This document shows positions 8,756 through 16,410 of a DNA stretch of 64,000 bases, piece by piece. The stretch's first letter is position 1; each line of letters opens with the position of its first letter. Origin of the DNA: Salipiger bermudensis (GTDB taxonomy: Bacteria > Pseudomonadota > Alphaproteobacteria > Rhodobacterales > Rhodobacteraceae). The stretch is from NCBI RefSeq assembly GCF_019801965.1, contig NZ_JAHVIA010000005.1, positions 400,350 through 464,349 on the forward strand, given 5' to 3'. A model generated the notes under the pieces. That model had not been told where the DNA came from. It was given only the letters and a program-made list of their open reading frames with translations, and did no database searches. Position numbers and translations under genes: made by a program.

Positions 8756-9826
8756 ATGGCGAACACCGACAGTTACGAAGACGTGGTGAAGACCAGAGGC
8801 GAAGAGAAGTTCGCCGAGTTCGAGCCCAGCCACAAAGGTCTCATGGGCCGCTTCCACGACGCCCTGCACAGCACGCCGGCGCTGGTACCGCTGATCGTGC
8901 TGCTCTCGGCGCTGGTGGTCTTCGGCATCGTGCTGGGCTCGAAATTCTTTTCGCCCTTCGCGCTAACGCTGATCCTGCAACAGGTGCAGATCGTCGGCGT
9001 GCTGGCTGCGGCGCAGGCGCTGATCATCCTGACCGCCGGCATCGATCTCTCGGTCGGCGCGGTGGCGGTGCTGTGCTCGGTGATCATGGGCCAGGTGACC
9101 TTCCGCTACGGCGTCCCCGCGCCGCTCGCCATCCCCATCGGCCTCGCCTGCGGCACCGCCATCGGCGCGATGAACGGCTGGCTGGTGAGCAAGGTCAAGC
9201 TGCCACCCTTCATCGTGACCCTCGGCATGTGGCAGATCGTGCTGGCGGTGAACTACCTCTATTCCCGCAACGAGACGCTGCGCTCGCAGGAGATCGAAGA
9301 GCTCGCCCCTGCCCTGCAATTCCTAGGCAACAAGTTCACCATCGGCGGCGCGGTGATCACGCTGGGCGTCGTGGTGATGCTCGGCACCGTGCTGATCCTC
9401 GCCTATGCGCTGCGCTCCACCGCCTGGGGCCGCCACGTCTATGCGGTGGGCGACGACCCCGAGGCGGCGCAGCTCGCCGGCGTCGACCGCCACAAGACGC
9501 TGATGTCGGTCTATATGCTGGTGGGCTTCATCTGCGGCCTCGCCGGCTGGGTGATGATCGGACGCTTCGGCTCGGTCTCGCCCTCCGCCACCACCGGCGT
9601 CATCGGCAACATCCAGGCGATCACCGCCGTGGTGATCGGGGGCATCTCGCTCTTCGGCGGGCGCGGCTCGATCCTCGGTGCCTTCTTCGGCGCGCTGATC
9701 GTCGGCGTGTTCGAGCTGGGCCTGCGCATGGCCGGGGCCGACCCGCAATGGACCTACCTTCTCATCGGTGTGCTGATCATCGCCGCCGTGACCGTCGACC
9801 AGTGGATCAGAAAGGTGACCGCATGA
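8756..9826 (+). CDS. frcC: Sugar ABC transporter permease, fructose type
   Basis: A 356-residue inner-membrane permease of the RbsC/FrcC (BPD_transp_2) family with about ten helices. It carries the family signature ILTAGIDLSVGAVAVL and the cytoplasmic YAVGDDPEAAQLAGVD loop that contacts the ATPase. ATG 8756 is chosen over the upstream ATG at 8729 because GGAGG (8743-8747) lies directly before it. An N-terminal hydrophilic extension of about 40 residues, as in FrcC, precedes the first helix. Its stop overlaps the frcA start (ATGA). Confidence 0.88.
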   Translation: MANTDSYEDVVKTRGEEKFAEFEPSHKGLMGRFHDALHSTPALVPLIVLLSALVVFGIVLGSKFFSPFALTLILQQVQIVGVLAAAQALIILTAGIDLSVGAVAVLCSVIMGQVTFRYGVPAPLAIPIGLACGTAIGAMNGWLVSKVKLPPFIVTLGMWQIVLAVNYLYSRNETLRSQEIEELAPALQFLGNKFTIGGAVITLGVVVMLGTVLILAYALRSTAWGRHVYAVGDDPEAAQLAGVDRHKTLMSVYMLVGFICGLAGWVMIGRFGSVSPSATTGVIGNIQAITAVVIGGISLFGGRGSILGAFFGALIVGVFELGLRMAGADPQWTYLLIGVLIIAAVTVDQWIRKVTA

Positions 9827-10602
9827 CCCAGCCTGTTCTCCAAGCCCGCGGACTCGTGAAGCGCTATGGCCGCGTGACCGCCCTCGACCACTGCGACTTC
9901 GACCTGATGCCGGGAGAGATCCTCGCCGTGATCGGCGACAACGGCGCCGGCAAGTCGACCCTGATCAAGGCGCTGTCGGGGGCCATCACCCCCGACGCCG
10001 GCGAGATCGAGCTCGACGGCAAGCCGGTCCAGTTCCAGAGCCCCAACGACGCCCGCGGCTACGGCATCGAGACGGTCTATCAGACGCTCGCCATGTCGCC
10101 CGCCCTGTCGATCGCCGACAACATGTTCATGGGTCGCGAGATCCGCATGGAGGGGATCATGGGCAAGCTCTTCCGCAAGCTCGACAAGAAGGCGATGGAA
10201 GACTTCTCGCGCCAGAAGCTGGCCGAGCTGGGCCTGATGACGATCCAGAACATCCACCAGCCGGTCGAGACGCTCTCGGGCGGTCAGCGTCAGGGCGTCG
10301 CCGTGGCCCGCGCCGCCGCCTTCGGCTCCAAGGTTGTGATCCTCGACGAGCCAACCGCGGCGCTCGGCGTGAAGGAGAGCCGCCGGGTGCTCGACCTGAT
10401 CCAGGAGGTGCGCTCGCGCGGGATCCCGATCATCCTGATCTCGCACAACATGCCGCATGTCTTCGAGGTCGCCGACCGGGTCCACATCCACCGGCTCGGC
10501 AAGCGGCTCTGCGTCATCGACCCGAAGAACCACACCATGTCCGACGCGGTGGCCTACATGACGGGCGCTGCCGTGCCCGAAGACGCGCTGGAGCCGGCCT
10601 GA
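9823..10602 (+). CDS. frcA: Sugar ABC transporter ATP-binding protein, fructose type
   Basis: A 259-residue single-domain ABC ATPase; most sugar importers of this family have a double-length ATPase, but FrcA-type ones are single. Walker A is GDNGAGKST, the signature motif LSGGQRQ, Walker B VVILDEP, and the switch histidine is in LISHNMPH. Its start codon overlaps the frcC stop by four bases. A strong terminator follows 33 bases after the stop. No sugar kinase gene follows, unlike some frc operons. Confidence 0.9.
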   Translation: MTQPVLQARGLVKRYGRVTALDHCDFDLMPGEILAVIGDNGAGKSTLIKALSGAITPDAGEIELDGKPVQFQSPNDARGYGIETVYQTLAMSPALSIADNMFMGREIRMEGIMGKLFRKLDKKAMEDFSRQKLAELGLMTIQNIHQPVETLSGGQRQGVAVARAAAFGSKVVILDEPTAALGVKESRRVLDLIQEVRSRGIPIILISHNMPHVFEVADRVHIHRLGKRLCVIDPKNHTMSDAVAYMTGAAVPEDALEPA

Positions 10603-10634
10603 GGCCTCCCCGGATGTCGGCTCCGGCACGGGGC

Positions 10635-10673
10635 GGCCCCGGTGCTTCCCAGCACCGGGGCCGTTTTGCTTTT
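10635..10673 (+). terminator. Rho-independent terminator after frcA
   Basis: Perfect 11-base stem GGCCCCGGTGC (10635-10645) and GCACCGGGGCC (10652-10662), six-base loop, then GTTTTGCTTTT. It ends the frcBCA operon and, being largely symmetric, may also serve the convergent peptidase gene. Confidence 0.9.
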
Positions 10674-10689
10674 CCTCAGAGAATGTGGC

Positions 10690-11928
10690 TCAGGCCCACT
10701 CGCCGCCGCGGAACACCGGCACGCGGGTGCCGTCGGGCTTGATGCCGTCGATATCGGTGTCGGCGCCGCCGATCATCCAGTCGACATGGATCAGGCTGGC
10801 ATTGCCGCCCTTTTCGGCCACCTCTTCCGCCGACAGGCTGGCGCCGTCGAGGAAGCACTTGGAGTAGCACTGCCCCAGCGCGATGTGGCAGGCGGCGTTC
10901 TCGTCGAAGAGCGTATTGTAGAACAGCAGCCCCGATTGCGAGATCGGCGAGCTGTGCGGCACCAGCGCCACCTCGCCCAGCCGCGCCGCGCCCTCGTCGG
11001 TGGCGATGAGCTCGCGCAGGATGTCGCCGCCCTTCTCGGCCTTGGCCTCGGTGATGCGGCCGTCCTTGAAGGTCACCTCGATGCCGTCGATCAGGCTGCC
11101 CTGGTGCGACAGCGGCTTGGTCGAGCGCACGGTGCCGTCGACACGGTGGGAATGCGGCGTGGTGAACACCTCTTCAGTCGGGATGTTGGGGTTGCAGACC
11201 ACGCCGTTCTGCGCCTCCGAAGCGCCGCCATGCCACTCGTGATCATCCGCAAGGCCCACCGTCAGGTCGGTGCCCGGGCTCTTGAAATGCAGCGCCGAGA
11301 AGCGCTGCGCGTTGAGCCATTCGGTGCGGGTGCGCAGCGTGGCATTGTGCTCGGCCCAGGCGGCCACCGGATCGTCGCGGTCGACGCGCGAGGCGGCGAA
11401 GATCGCCTCGGCCAGCTTGGCCTGCGCCTCCGAAGGCGCGAGATCGGGGAACATGCGCTGCGCCCAGGCCTGCCCCGGCCAGGCGCAGATCGACCAGTTG
11501 ATCTCGAAATTGGCGATCTTCTCGAGCGCCGGCTTGTAGGCGGCGGAAATGGCCTTGCCCGCGCGCGAGACCTTGGCGGCGTCCTGCTCGGCCAGCAGCA
11601 TCGGGTCTTCGCCGACGATGGCCATGCGCGCGGCGCCGCCCGCGAAGGCCTCGGCCATGCCGGAATAGAGCCAGCCGGCGGCGGTGTCGAAGCTCTCGTC
11701 AGCGGCCTTGCCATAGCGCGCCAGCGCGACGCCGGGATCGGCGAAGATCGGCGTCACAAGGCTGGCGCCGGCCTCGTAGGCCGCGGCGGCCACGGCGCGC
11801 ACGAGCGGCGCCGCCTCGATCGGCGCGGTCAGGACGAGCTCTTGGCCCGGCTGCAGGTTGAGGCCGGTGCGCACCGCCACATCCGCAAGACGCTGCACTA
11901 GGGTCGGGTCGATGGGGCTGTCGGTCAT
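10690..11928 (-). CDS. M29 family metal-dependent aminopeptidase
   Basis: A 412-residue peptidase of the AmpS/aminopeptidase T family (M29), which removes N-terminal residues using two metal ions. The family core is present: NIPTEEVFTTPHSHRVDGTV holds the metal-binding glutamates and histidine, HIALGQ and a late HVDWMIGG supply further ligands. Length matches the family. The ATG at 11928 starts the conserved region; longer upstream reading is not supported. Cytoplasmic. Convergent with frcA. Confidence 0.88.
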   Translation of the reverse strand: MTDSPIDPTLVQRLADVAVRTGLNLQPGQELVLTAPIEAAPLVRAVAAAAYEAGASLVTPIFADPGVALARYGKAADESFDTAAGWLYSGMAEAFAGGAARMAIVGEDPMLLAEQDAAKVSRAGKAISAAYKPALEKIANFEINWSICAWPGQAWAQRMFPDLAPSEAQAKLAEAIFAASRVDRDDPVAAWAEHNATLRTRTEWLNAQRFSALHFKSPGTDLTVGLADDHEWHGGASEAQNGVVCNPNIPTEEVFTTPHSHRVDGTVRSTKPLSHQGSLIDGIEVTFKDGRITEAKAEKGGDILRELIATDEGAARLGEVALVPHSSPISQSGLLFYNTLFDENAACHIALGQCYSKCFLDGASLSAEEVAEKGGNASLIHVDWMIGGADTDIDGIKPDGTRVPVFRGGEWA

Positions 11929-12029
11929 GAGGCGTCCTCGCTCTGTCAGTGGATTGCCGACAGAGGTAACACCTGCATCACCGCGGGCAAGCGGGAAGCG
12001 CCTGACGTGGCGCCGCGCCCTACACCCCG

Positions 12030-12893
12030 TCAGCCCTGGCTGCGCTGCGACAGCCACACCTGCCAGGCCTGACGGCTGCCGCCGAAGGCGTTGAGATCGA
12101 CCGGGCCGCTCACCCCGGGCACCAGCCCGGTGCCGGAATACTGCCAGAAGCTCCAGCGCTCGTCGGGGTAGCGCTCGTTGGGATGCGCCTTCACCGAGCG
12201 CAGCCAGAACTCCACCCCGCTGAGCGATCCGAGCTCGTTTCGCTCGTAGAAATCCGGCGTGGTGTAGATCAGCGGCGCGGTGCCGTAATGGCGCTCGACG
12301 ATGCGCGAGAAGGTGCGGATCGAGGCCCGCACCTCCGCCGGTGGCGGGCGCAGCTTGCAGGTCGGCGAAAGGTGGTTCCACTCCATGTCGAGGATCGGCG
12401 GCAGATCGCCCCGCACCTTCGGCACGTTCTCGATGAACCACGCCGCCTGCTCATGCGCGGGACGGCAGAAATAGTAGAAATGATAGGCCCCGACCGGGAC
12501 GCCCGCCCGGCGCGCGCCGGTGGCGTTGTCGGCGAAGGCCGGGTCGATCATGTCGCCGCCCTCGGTGGCCTTGAGCCAGGCGAAGCTGATACCGGACTTG
12601 CGCGCCTCGCGCCAGTCGATCAACCCCTGGTAGCGCGCCGCGTCGAGCCCGTGGACCGGGTAGCTCGCCGGGCTGCGCGCGCCCCAGGCGTGCGGCTTGG
12701 TATCGCCAAAGCGCACCGGGATGCCCTCGGCCCGGTTTGCCCGGATCGACAGCTGGCTGACGCCGGAGGTGGCGAAATCCTGCGTTCGCACCTGCGATTT
12801 CGGGGGGGCGCTGCCGCAGGCGGCCAGAGCCCCTGCTGCTGCGAGGAAGAGGGCCGCGGCGGTGACGCGACCCGCGAAGGGTTTGTCTTTCAT
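12030..12893 (-). CDS. GH25 lysozyme-like lipoprotein
   Basis: A 287-residue predicted lipoprotein: positively charged n-region, hydrophobic core and lipobox LAAC with the lipidated cysteine at about residue 26. The rest is a glycoside hydrolase family 25 muramidase domain. It shows the family start HGLDAARYQG, the catalytic acid pair in ILDMEW, the HFYYFCRP strand, and WQYSGTG near the end. It probably cuts or remodels peptidoglycan from the periplasmic face. Single gene between the peptidase and a divergent fabI-like gene. GH25 lipoproteins of this type are seen across Rhodobacteraceae. Confidence 0.88.
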   Translation of the reverse strand: MKDKPFAGRVTAAALFLAAAGALAACGSAPPKSQVRTQDFATSGVSQLSIRANRAEGIPVRFGDTKPHAWGARSPASYPVHGLDAARYQGLIDWREARKSGISFAWLKATEGGDMIDPAFADNATGARRAGVPVGAYHFYYFCRPAHEQAAWFIENVPKVRGDLPPILDMEWNHLSPTCKLRPPPAEVRASIRTFSRIVERHYGTAPLIYTTPDFYERNELGSLSGVEFWLRSVKAHPNERYPDERWSFWQYSGTGLVPGVSGPVDLNAFGGSRQAWQVWLSQRSQG

Positions 12894-13162
12894 GATGCCT
12901 GTATCCTGCCTGCACTGTCCTGCTCGTTATGCGGGAATCATAGCGCGGAACCGGCTTTCACGCATCAGTTACCACGCCCCCTGCCGATCACGATTTCACC
13001 CGAAGCGCTTCGGGCGCGCGCCCCGCTTCACGCCGCGCTGAAATTGTCGCCGCCGCGCCGCGATTTGCCGCAGCGCAGCGGAATCCGCCGCCCTGTCATC
13101 GCTTTGATACCGACACGGGGCACGGCTTGCGGCAGAGTGGCAAATGAAGATGGAGGCGTAAG

Positions 13163-13930
13163 ATGTTATTTTCCCTGCAAGGTCAGAAGGCGCTCATCGT
13201 CGGCATCGCCAACGAGCATTCCATCGCCTGGGGCTGCGCCAAGGCGCTGCGAGACCAGGGCGCCGATCTGGCGATCACCTATCTCAACGCCAAGGCCGAG
13301 CCCCATGTGCGCCCGCTCGCCGAAGAGCTCGGCGCCGAGATCATCCTGCCGCTCGATGTCAGCCAGCCGGGCCAGCTCGAGGCGGTGTTTGACGAGATCA
13401 CCGCCCGCTGGGGCCGGCTCGACACGTTGCTGCACTCCATCGCCTTCGCCCCGCGCGACGATCTGCACGGCCGGGTCGTCGATTGTTCGGCGGAGGGCTT
13501 CACCATGGCGATGGACATCTCGGTCCATTCCTTCCTGCGCATGATCCGGCTGGCCGAGCCCTTGATGCACGAGGGCGGCACCTGCCTCACCGTGTCGTTC
13601 TTCGGCTCGGTGCGGGTGGTGAAGGATTACAACATGATGGGGCCGGTGAAGGCGGCGCTGGAAAGCGCCGTGCGCTACTCGGCGGCCGAGCTCGGCGAGA
13701 AGGGCATCTCGGTGCACGCGCTGTCGCCGGGGCCGCTCAAGACCCGGGCCGCCAGCGGCATCAGCCATTTCGACGAGATGCTCAACGCTGCCGCCGCGCG
13801 CGCGCCCATGCACGTTCTGGCGAGCATCGAGGACGTGGGCGCCATGGCCGCCTTCCTCGCCTCGCCGCAGGCCCGCAACCTCACCGGCGGCGTGCACGAA
13901 ATCGATGGCGGCTACTCGATCATCGCCTGA
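13163..13930 (+). CDS. fabI: FabI-like enoyl-[acyl-carrier-protein] reductase
   Basis: A 255-residue SDR of the FabI family: GIANEHSIAWG nucleotide-binding loop, LLHSIAFAP strand, catalytic Tyr and Lys in DYNMMGPVKAALE, and the LSPGPLKTRAASGI substrate loop. The outer FabI tyrosine (Y146 in E. coli, in SYLG) is phenylalanine here (SFFG), so this is a divergent paralogue rather than a clear housekeeping FabI. ATG 13163 has GGAGG upstream. It precedes ackA on the same strand by 180 bases; fabI-ackA neighbours occur in other alphaproteobacteria, often with PHA or phosphotransacetylase genes. Confidence 0.8.
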   Translation: MLFSLQGQKALIVGIANEHSIAWGCAKALRDQGADLAITYLNAKAEPHVRPLAEELGAEIILPLDVSQPGQLEAVFDEITARWGRLDTLLHSIAFAPRDDLHGRVVDCSAEGFTMAMDISVHSFLRMIRLAEPLMHEGGTCLTVSFFGSVRVVKDYNMMGPVKAALESAVRYSAAELGEKGISVHALSPGPLKTRAASGISHFDEMLNAAAARAPMHVLASIEDVGAMAAFLASPQARNLTGGVHEIDGGYSIIA

Positions 13931-14110
13931 CCTGACACCACCCTCTCCCCTTGAGCAACGGCGTGCAAGGCATGGCAGCGTCTCACAAAACGGGGTGGTC
14001 CTCACACCCTTGGCGGGTAAGATGCCGGCAACGCCGGGCGCCCGCGGCGCGAGTTCTGCGCCATGCCGGACCCTGACGCTCCCGGACCAGACAGAAAGGC
14101 GCCCGCTCCC

Positions 14111-15301
14111 ATGTCCAAGACCCCCGTCGCCCTGACGTTGAACGCGGGCTCGTCCTCGCTGAAATTCGCTCTCTACGACATCTCCGGTGCCCCGGTGGAG
14201 CTGGCCTCGGGGCTGGTCGACGCGATCGGCGCCACGCCGCGGCTGAAAGCCGATTTCGGCAGCGCCGCCCCCGCCCTCAAGCGCGACCTGACCTCCGTCG
14301 AGGCGCGCGATCATGTCAGCGCGCTCAACACCGCCCTCGGCGAGCTGCGGCAGAAGTTTCCCGATGCCAAGGCCTCGGTGGTCGGCCACCGCGTGGTGCA
14401 TGGCGGGCCGGTCTATTCCGAACCGGTGGCAATTACGCCGGACGTGCTCGAGGAGCTGCGCCGCTTCTCACCCTTCGCGCCGATCCACCAGCCGCACAAC
14501 CTCGCCGGGGTCGAGGCCGCGATGGCCGCTTTCCCGGATGCGCTGCAGGTCGCCTGCTTCGACACCGCCTTCCACCGCACCCATCCCAAGGTGAACGACA
14601 TCTTCGCCCTGCCGCGCGAGTATTACGACAAGGGCGTGCGGCGCTACGGCTTCCACGGGCTGAGCTACGATTACATCTCCGGCGAGCTGAAGCGGCTGGC
14701 GCCGCTGGTGCATGACGGCCGGGTGATCGTCGCGCATCTGGGCAATGGCGCGTCGATGTGCGGCATGATCGGCGGGCGCTCGATTGCCTCGACGATGGGC
14801 TTTACCGCGCTCGACGGGCTGCCGATGGGCACCCGCACCGGCCAGATCGATCCGGGCGTGATCTTCTACATGGTGCAGCAGGAGGGCAAGAGCATCGACG
14901 AGGTGCGGCAGCTCTTCTATTCAAAGTCGGGGCTGCTCGGCCTCTCGGGCCTGTCGAACGACATGCGCACGCTCGAGGCGGCCGACACGGTCGAAGCCAA
15001 GGAGGCGATCGACTATTTCGTCTTCCGCATCCGCCGCGAGCTCGGCGGCCTCGCGGCCGCGCTCGGCGGGCTCGACGCGCTGGTGTTCTGCGGCGGCATT
15101 GGGGAGAACTCGCGGCTGATCCGCGAGCGGGTCTGCGAAGGCATGGGCTGGATCGGGCTCGAGCTCGACCGCGAGCGCAACGCCCGCAACGATACCCGCA
15201 TCTCCACCGAGATGAGCCGGGCACGGATCCTCGTGGTGCCGACCAACGAGGAGCTGGTCATCGCCCGGGCCGGCAAGCGGCTGCTCGAAGGCGCCGCCTG
15301 A
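14111..15301 (+). CDS. ackA: Acetate kinase
   Basis: A 396-residue acetate/propionate kinase, ATP + acetate to acetyl phosphate + ADP. It shows LNAGSSSLKF at the N-terminus, GHRVVHGGPVY (substrate arginine), CFDTAFHRTHP with the catalytic aspartate, IVAHLGNGASMCG, and FCGGIGENS near the C-terminus. ATG 14111 is used because homology begins there; the longer frame from 14063 has no support. No phosphotransacetylase gene lies in the window. Acetyl phosphate could come from Xsc at 36.4 kb, which would make this the ATP-yielding end of sulfonate use (inference). Confidence 0.92.
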   Translation: MSKTPVALTLNAGSSSLKFALYDISGAPVELASGLVDAIGATPRLKADFGSAAPALKRDLTSVEARDHVSALNTALGELRQKFPDAKASVVGHRVVHGGPVYSEPVAITPDVLEELRRFSPFAPIHQPHNLAGVEAAMAAFPDALQVACFDTAFHRTHPKVNDIFALPREYYDKGVRRYGFHGLSYDYISGELKRLAPLVHDGRVIVAHLGNGASMCGMIGGRSIASTMGFTALDGLPMGTRTGQIDPGVIFYMVQQEGKSIDEVRQLFYSKSGLLGLSGLSNDMRTLEAADTVEAKEAIDYFVFRIRRELGGLAAALGGLDALVFCGGIGENSRLIRERVCEGMGWIGLELDRERNARNDTRISTEMSRARILVVPTNEELVIARAGKRLLEGAA

Positions 15302-15334
15302 GCCCGCCCCCCGAGTTGAGCGCGTCCGCCGCGC

Positions 15335-15547
15335 TCAGACCGCGCGGGCGGCGGAGCGGGCGATCTCGGTGATCTGCGAACGGTCCAGATTGATGTCGGC
15401 CAGCTCGCGGTCGCTGTAGGTCGAAAGCTCCCGGTAGATGCGGGCGTATTCGTTGCGGCGGGCGTTCCAGTGCTTGACCGCGGCGATGGTGCTGTGGAGC
15501 TGGGCGGCGAGCCCGTGATGCACGGGATGTTCGGTCACATGAGCCAT
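15335..15547 (-). CDS. DUF1127 domain small protein
   Basis: A 70-residue protein with a C-terminal DUF1127 motif (YRELSTYSDRELADINLDRS). These small basic proteins are abundant in alphaproteobacteria; some act in RNA turnover or phosphate and stress responses. The start at 15547 is preceded by GAGAGGA at seven bases, better than the longer frame from 15613. Convergent with ackA. Exact role unknown. Confidence 0.85.
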   Translation of the reverse strand: MAHVTEHPVHHGLAAQLHSTIAAVKHWNARRNEYARIYRELSTYSDRELADINLDRSQITEIARSAARAV

Positions 15548-15748
15548 GTGTCTGTCCTCTCGGTTTCGATTTTCGGGATGCGGCCTAGCTCGCCCGGATA
15601 CCGGGATCGCCATGCCTTGATGCCCCTCATATCGGGTCGTGCCGGGAACAGAACAACGTACAGATACCGAAACCCGCCATGCAGAGAGCTCATGCCGGCA
15701 TGATAGAAAGGCGCCGGAAGAGAATTTTGGGAATCGTTAACTTTTTTG

Positions 15749-15773
15749 GGAACCTATCGCCATTTCTTGCGTT
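15749..15773 (+). promoter_or_regulatory. EcfG-like (general stress response) promoter before bphO
   Basis: GGAAC (15749-15753) and CGTT (15770-15773) are separated by 16 bases, matching the alphaproteobacterial sigma-EcfG consensus. It lies 42 bases upstream of the bphO start and reads toward it. About one such match would be expected by chance in a window this size counting both strands and both spacings, so position is the main support. No EcfG gene is in view, and some Rhodobacterales lack this sigma factor. Confidence 0.4.
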
Positions 15774-15815
15774 TAAAGCACTTGGGACGACAGGTATCTT
15801 GAAGGCAGCCAGCAC

Positions 15816-16391
15816 TTGACCACGACAGCTCCGAGCGCAGCGCGTCTTGCCGACTGCGCGCCGAATTTCCGCCATGCCATCCGGCGGGACACCAAAACCG
15901 AGCACGAAGCGCTCGAAGCGCAATTCGCGCCGTTCATGGCCGCTCCCGAACGTCACCTGTCCTGGTTCCTCGCCACCCAATACGCCGCGCTCGGCGCGCT
16001 GCTGGCCAGCCGCCCCGCGGAGGCCGAAGGACTGCTCTCGGGCCTGCTTCTGACCGAGCTCGTCGGCCGGCTGCGCTTCGATCTCGAGAACCGCGGCGTG
16101 ATCGCGCCGGCTCTCGACCGCGCCGCCGAGAGCCTCGACACGGTGGCCATCGATTACCTCGTTCTGGGCTCGCGGCTTGGCACCGAGACCATGCGCCGCC
16201 AGCTCTTCGCCGATCACCAGCGCGAGGCGATCCCGCAATATTTCCTGATCGGCACGATGCCGGAGCTCTGGCAGCGCCATTGCGCCGAGCTCAACACGAT
16301 CGAGGCGGGCTCGCCACGTGCCGCGAAGATCATTCAAGATACCAAGGCAGGCTTCGCGATCTTTGCCCGCGCGGCCCTCACCCAGGCATGA
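15816..16391 (+). CDS. bphO: Biliverdin-producing heme oxygenase
   Basis: A 191-residue bacterial heme oxygenase that opens heme to biliverdin, CO and iron. The proximal histidine is in RRDTKTEHEALE near residue 30, and the distal helix with the glycine-rich stretch is in DYLVLGSRLGTETMRR. The start is a TTG at 15816 with GAAGG upstream; no better in-frame start gives the conserved N-terminus. It sits 19 bases before the bacteriophytochrome gene, the classic bphO-bphP arrangement, so its biliverdin is the chromophore for BphP. Confidence 0.9.
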   Translation: MTTTAPSAARLADCAPNFRHAIRRDTKTEHEALEAQFAPFMAAPERHLSWFLATQYAALGALLASRPAEAEGLLSGLLLTELVGRLRFDLENRGVIAPALDRAAESLDTVAIDYLVLGSRLGTETMRRQLFADHQREAIPQYFLIGTMPELWQRHCAELNTIEAGSPRAAKIIQDTKAGFAIFARAALTQA

Positions 16392-16410
16392 AGATGAAAG
16401 ATCCCATCAT

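Noticed and set aside
10642..11901. 419-residue plus-strand frame opposite the M29 peptidase
   Set aside because: Overlaps the peptidase throughout and begins inside the frcA terminator.
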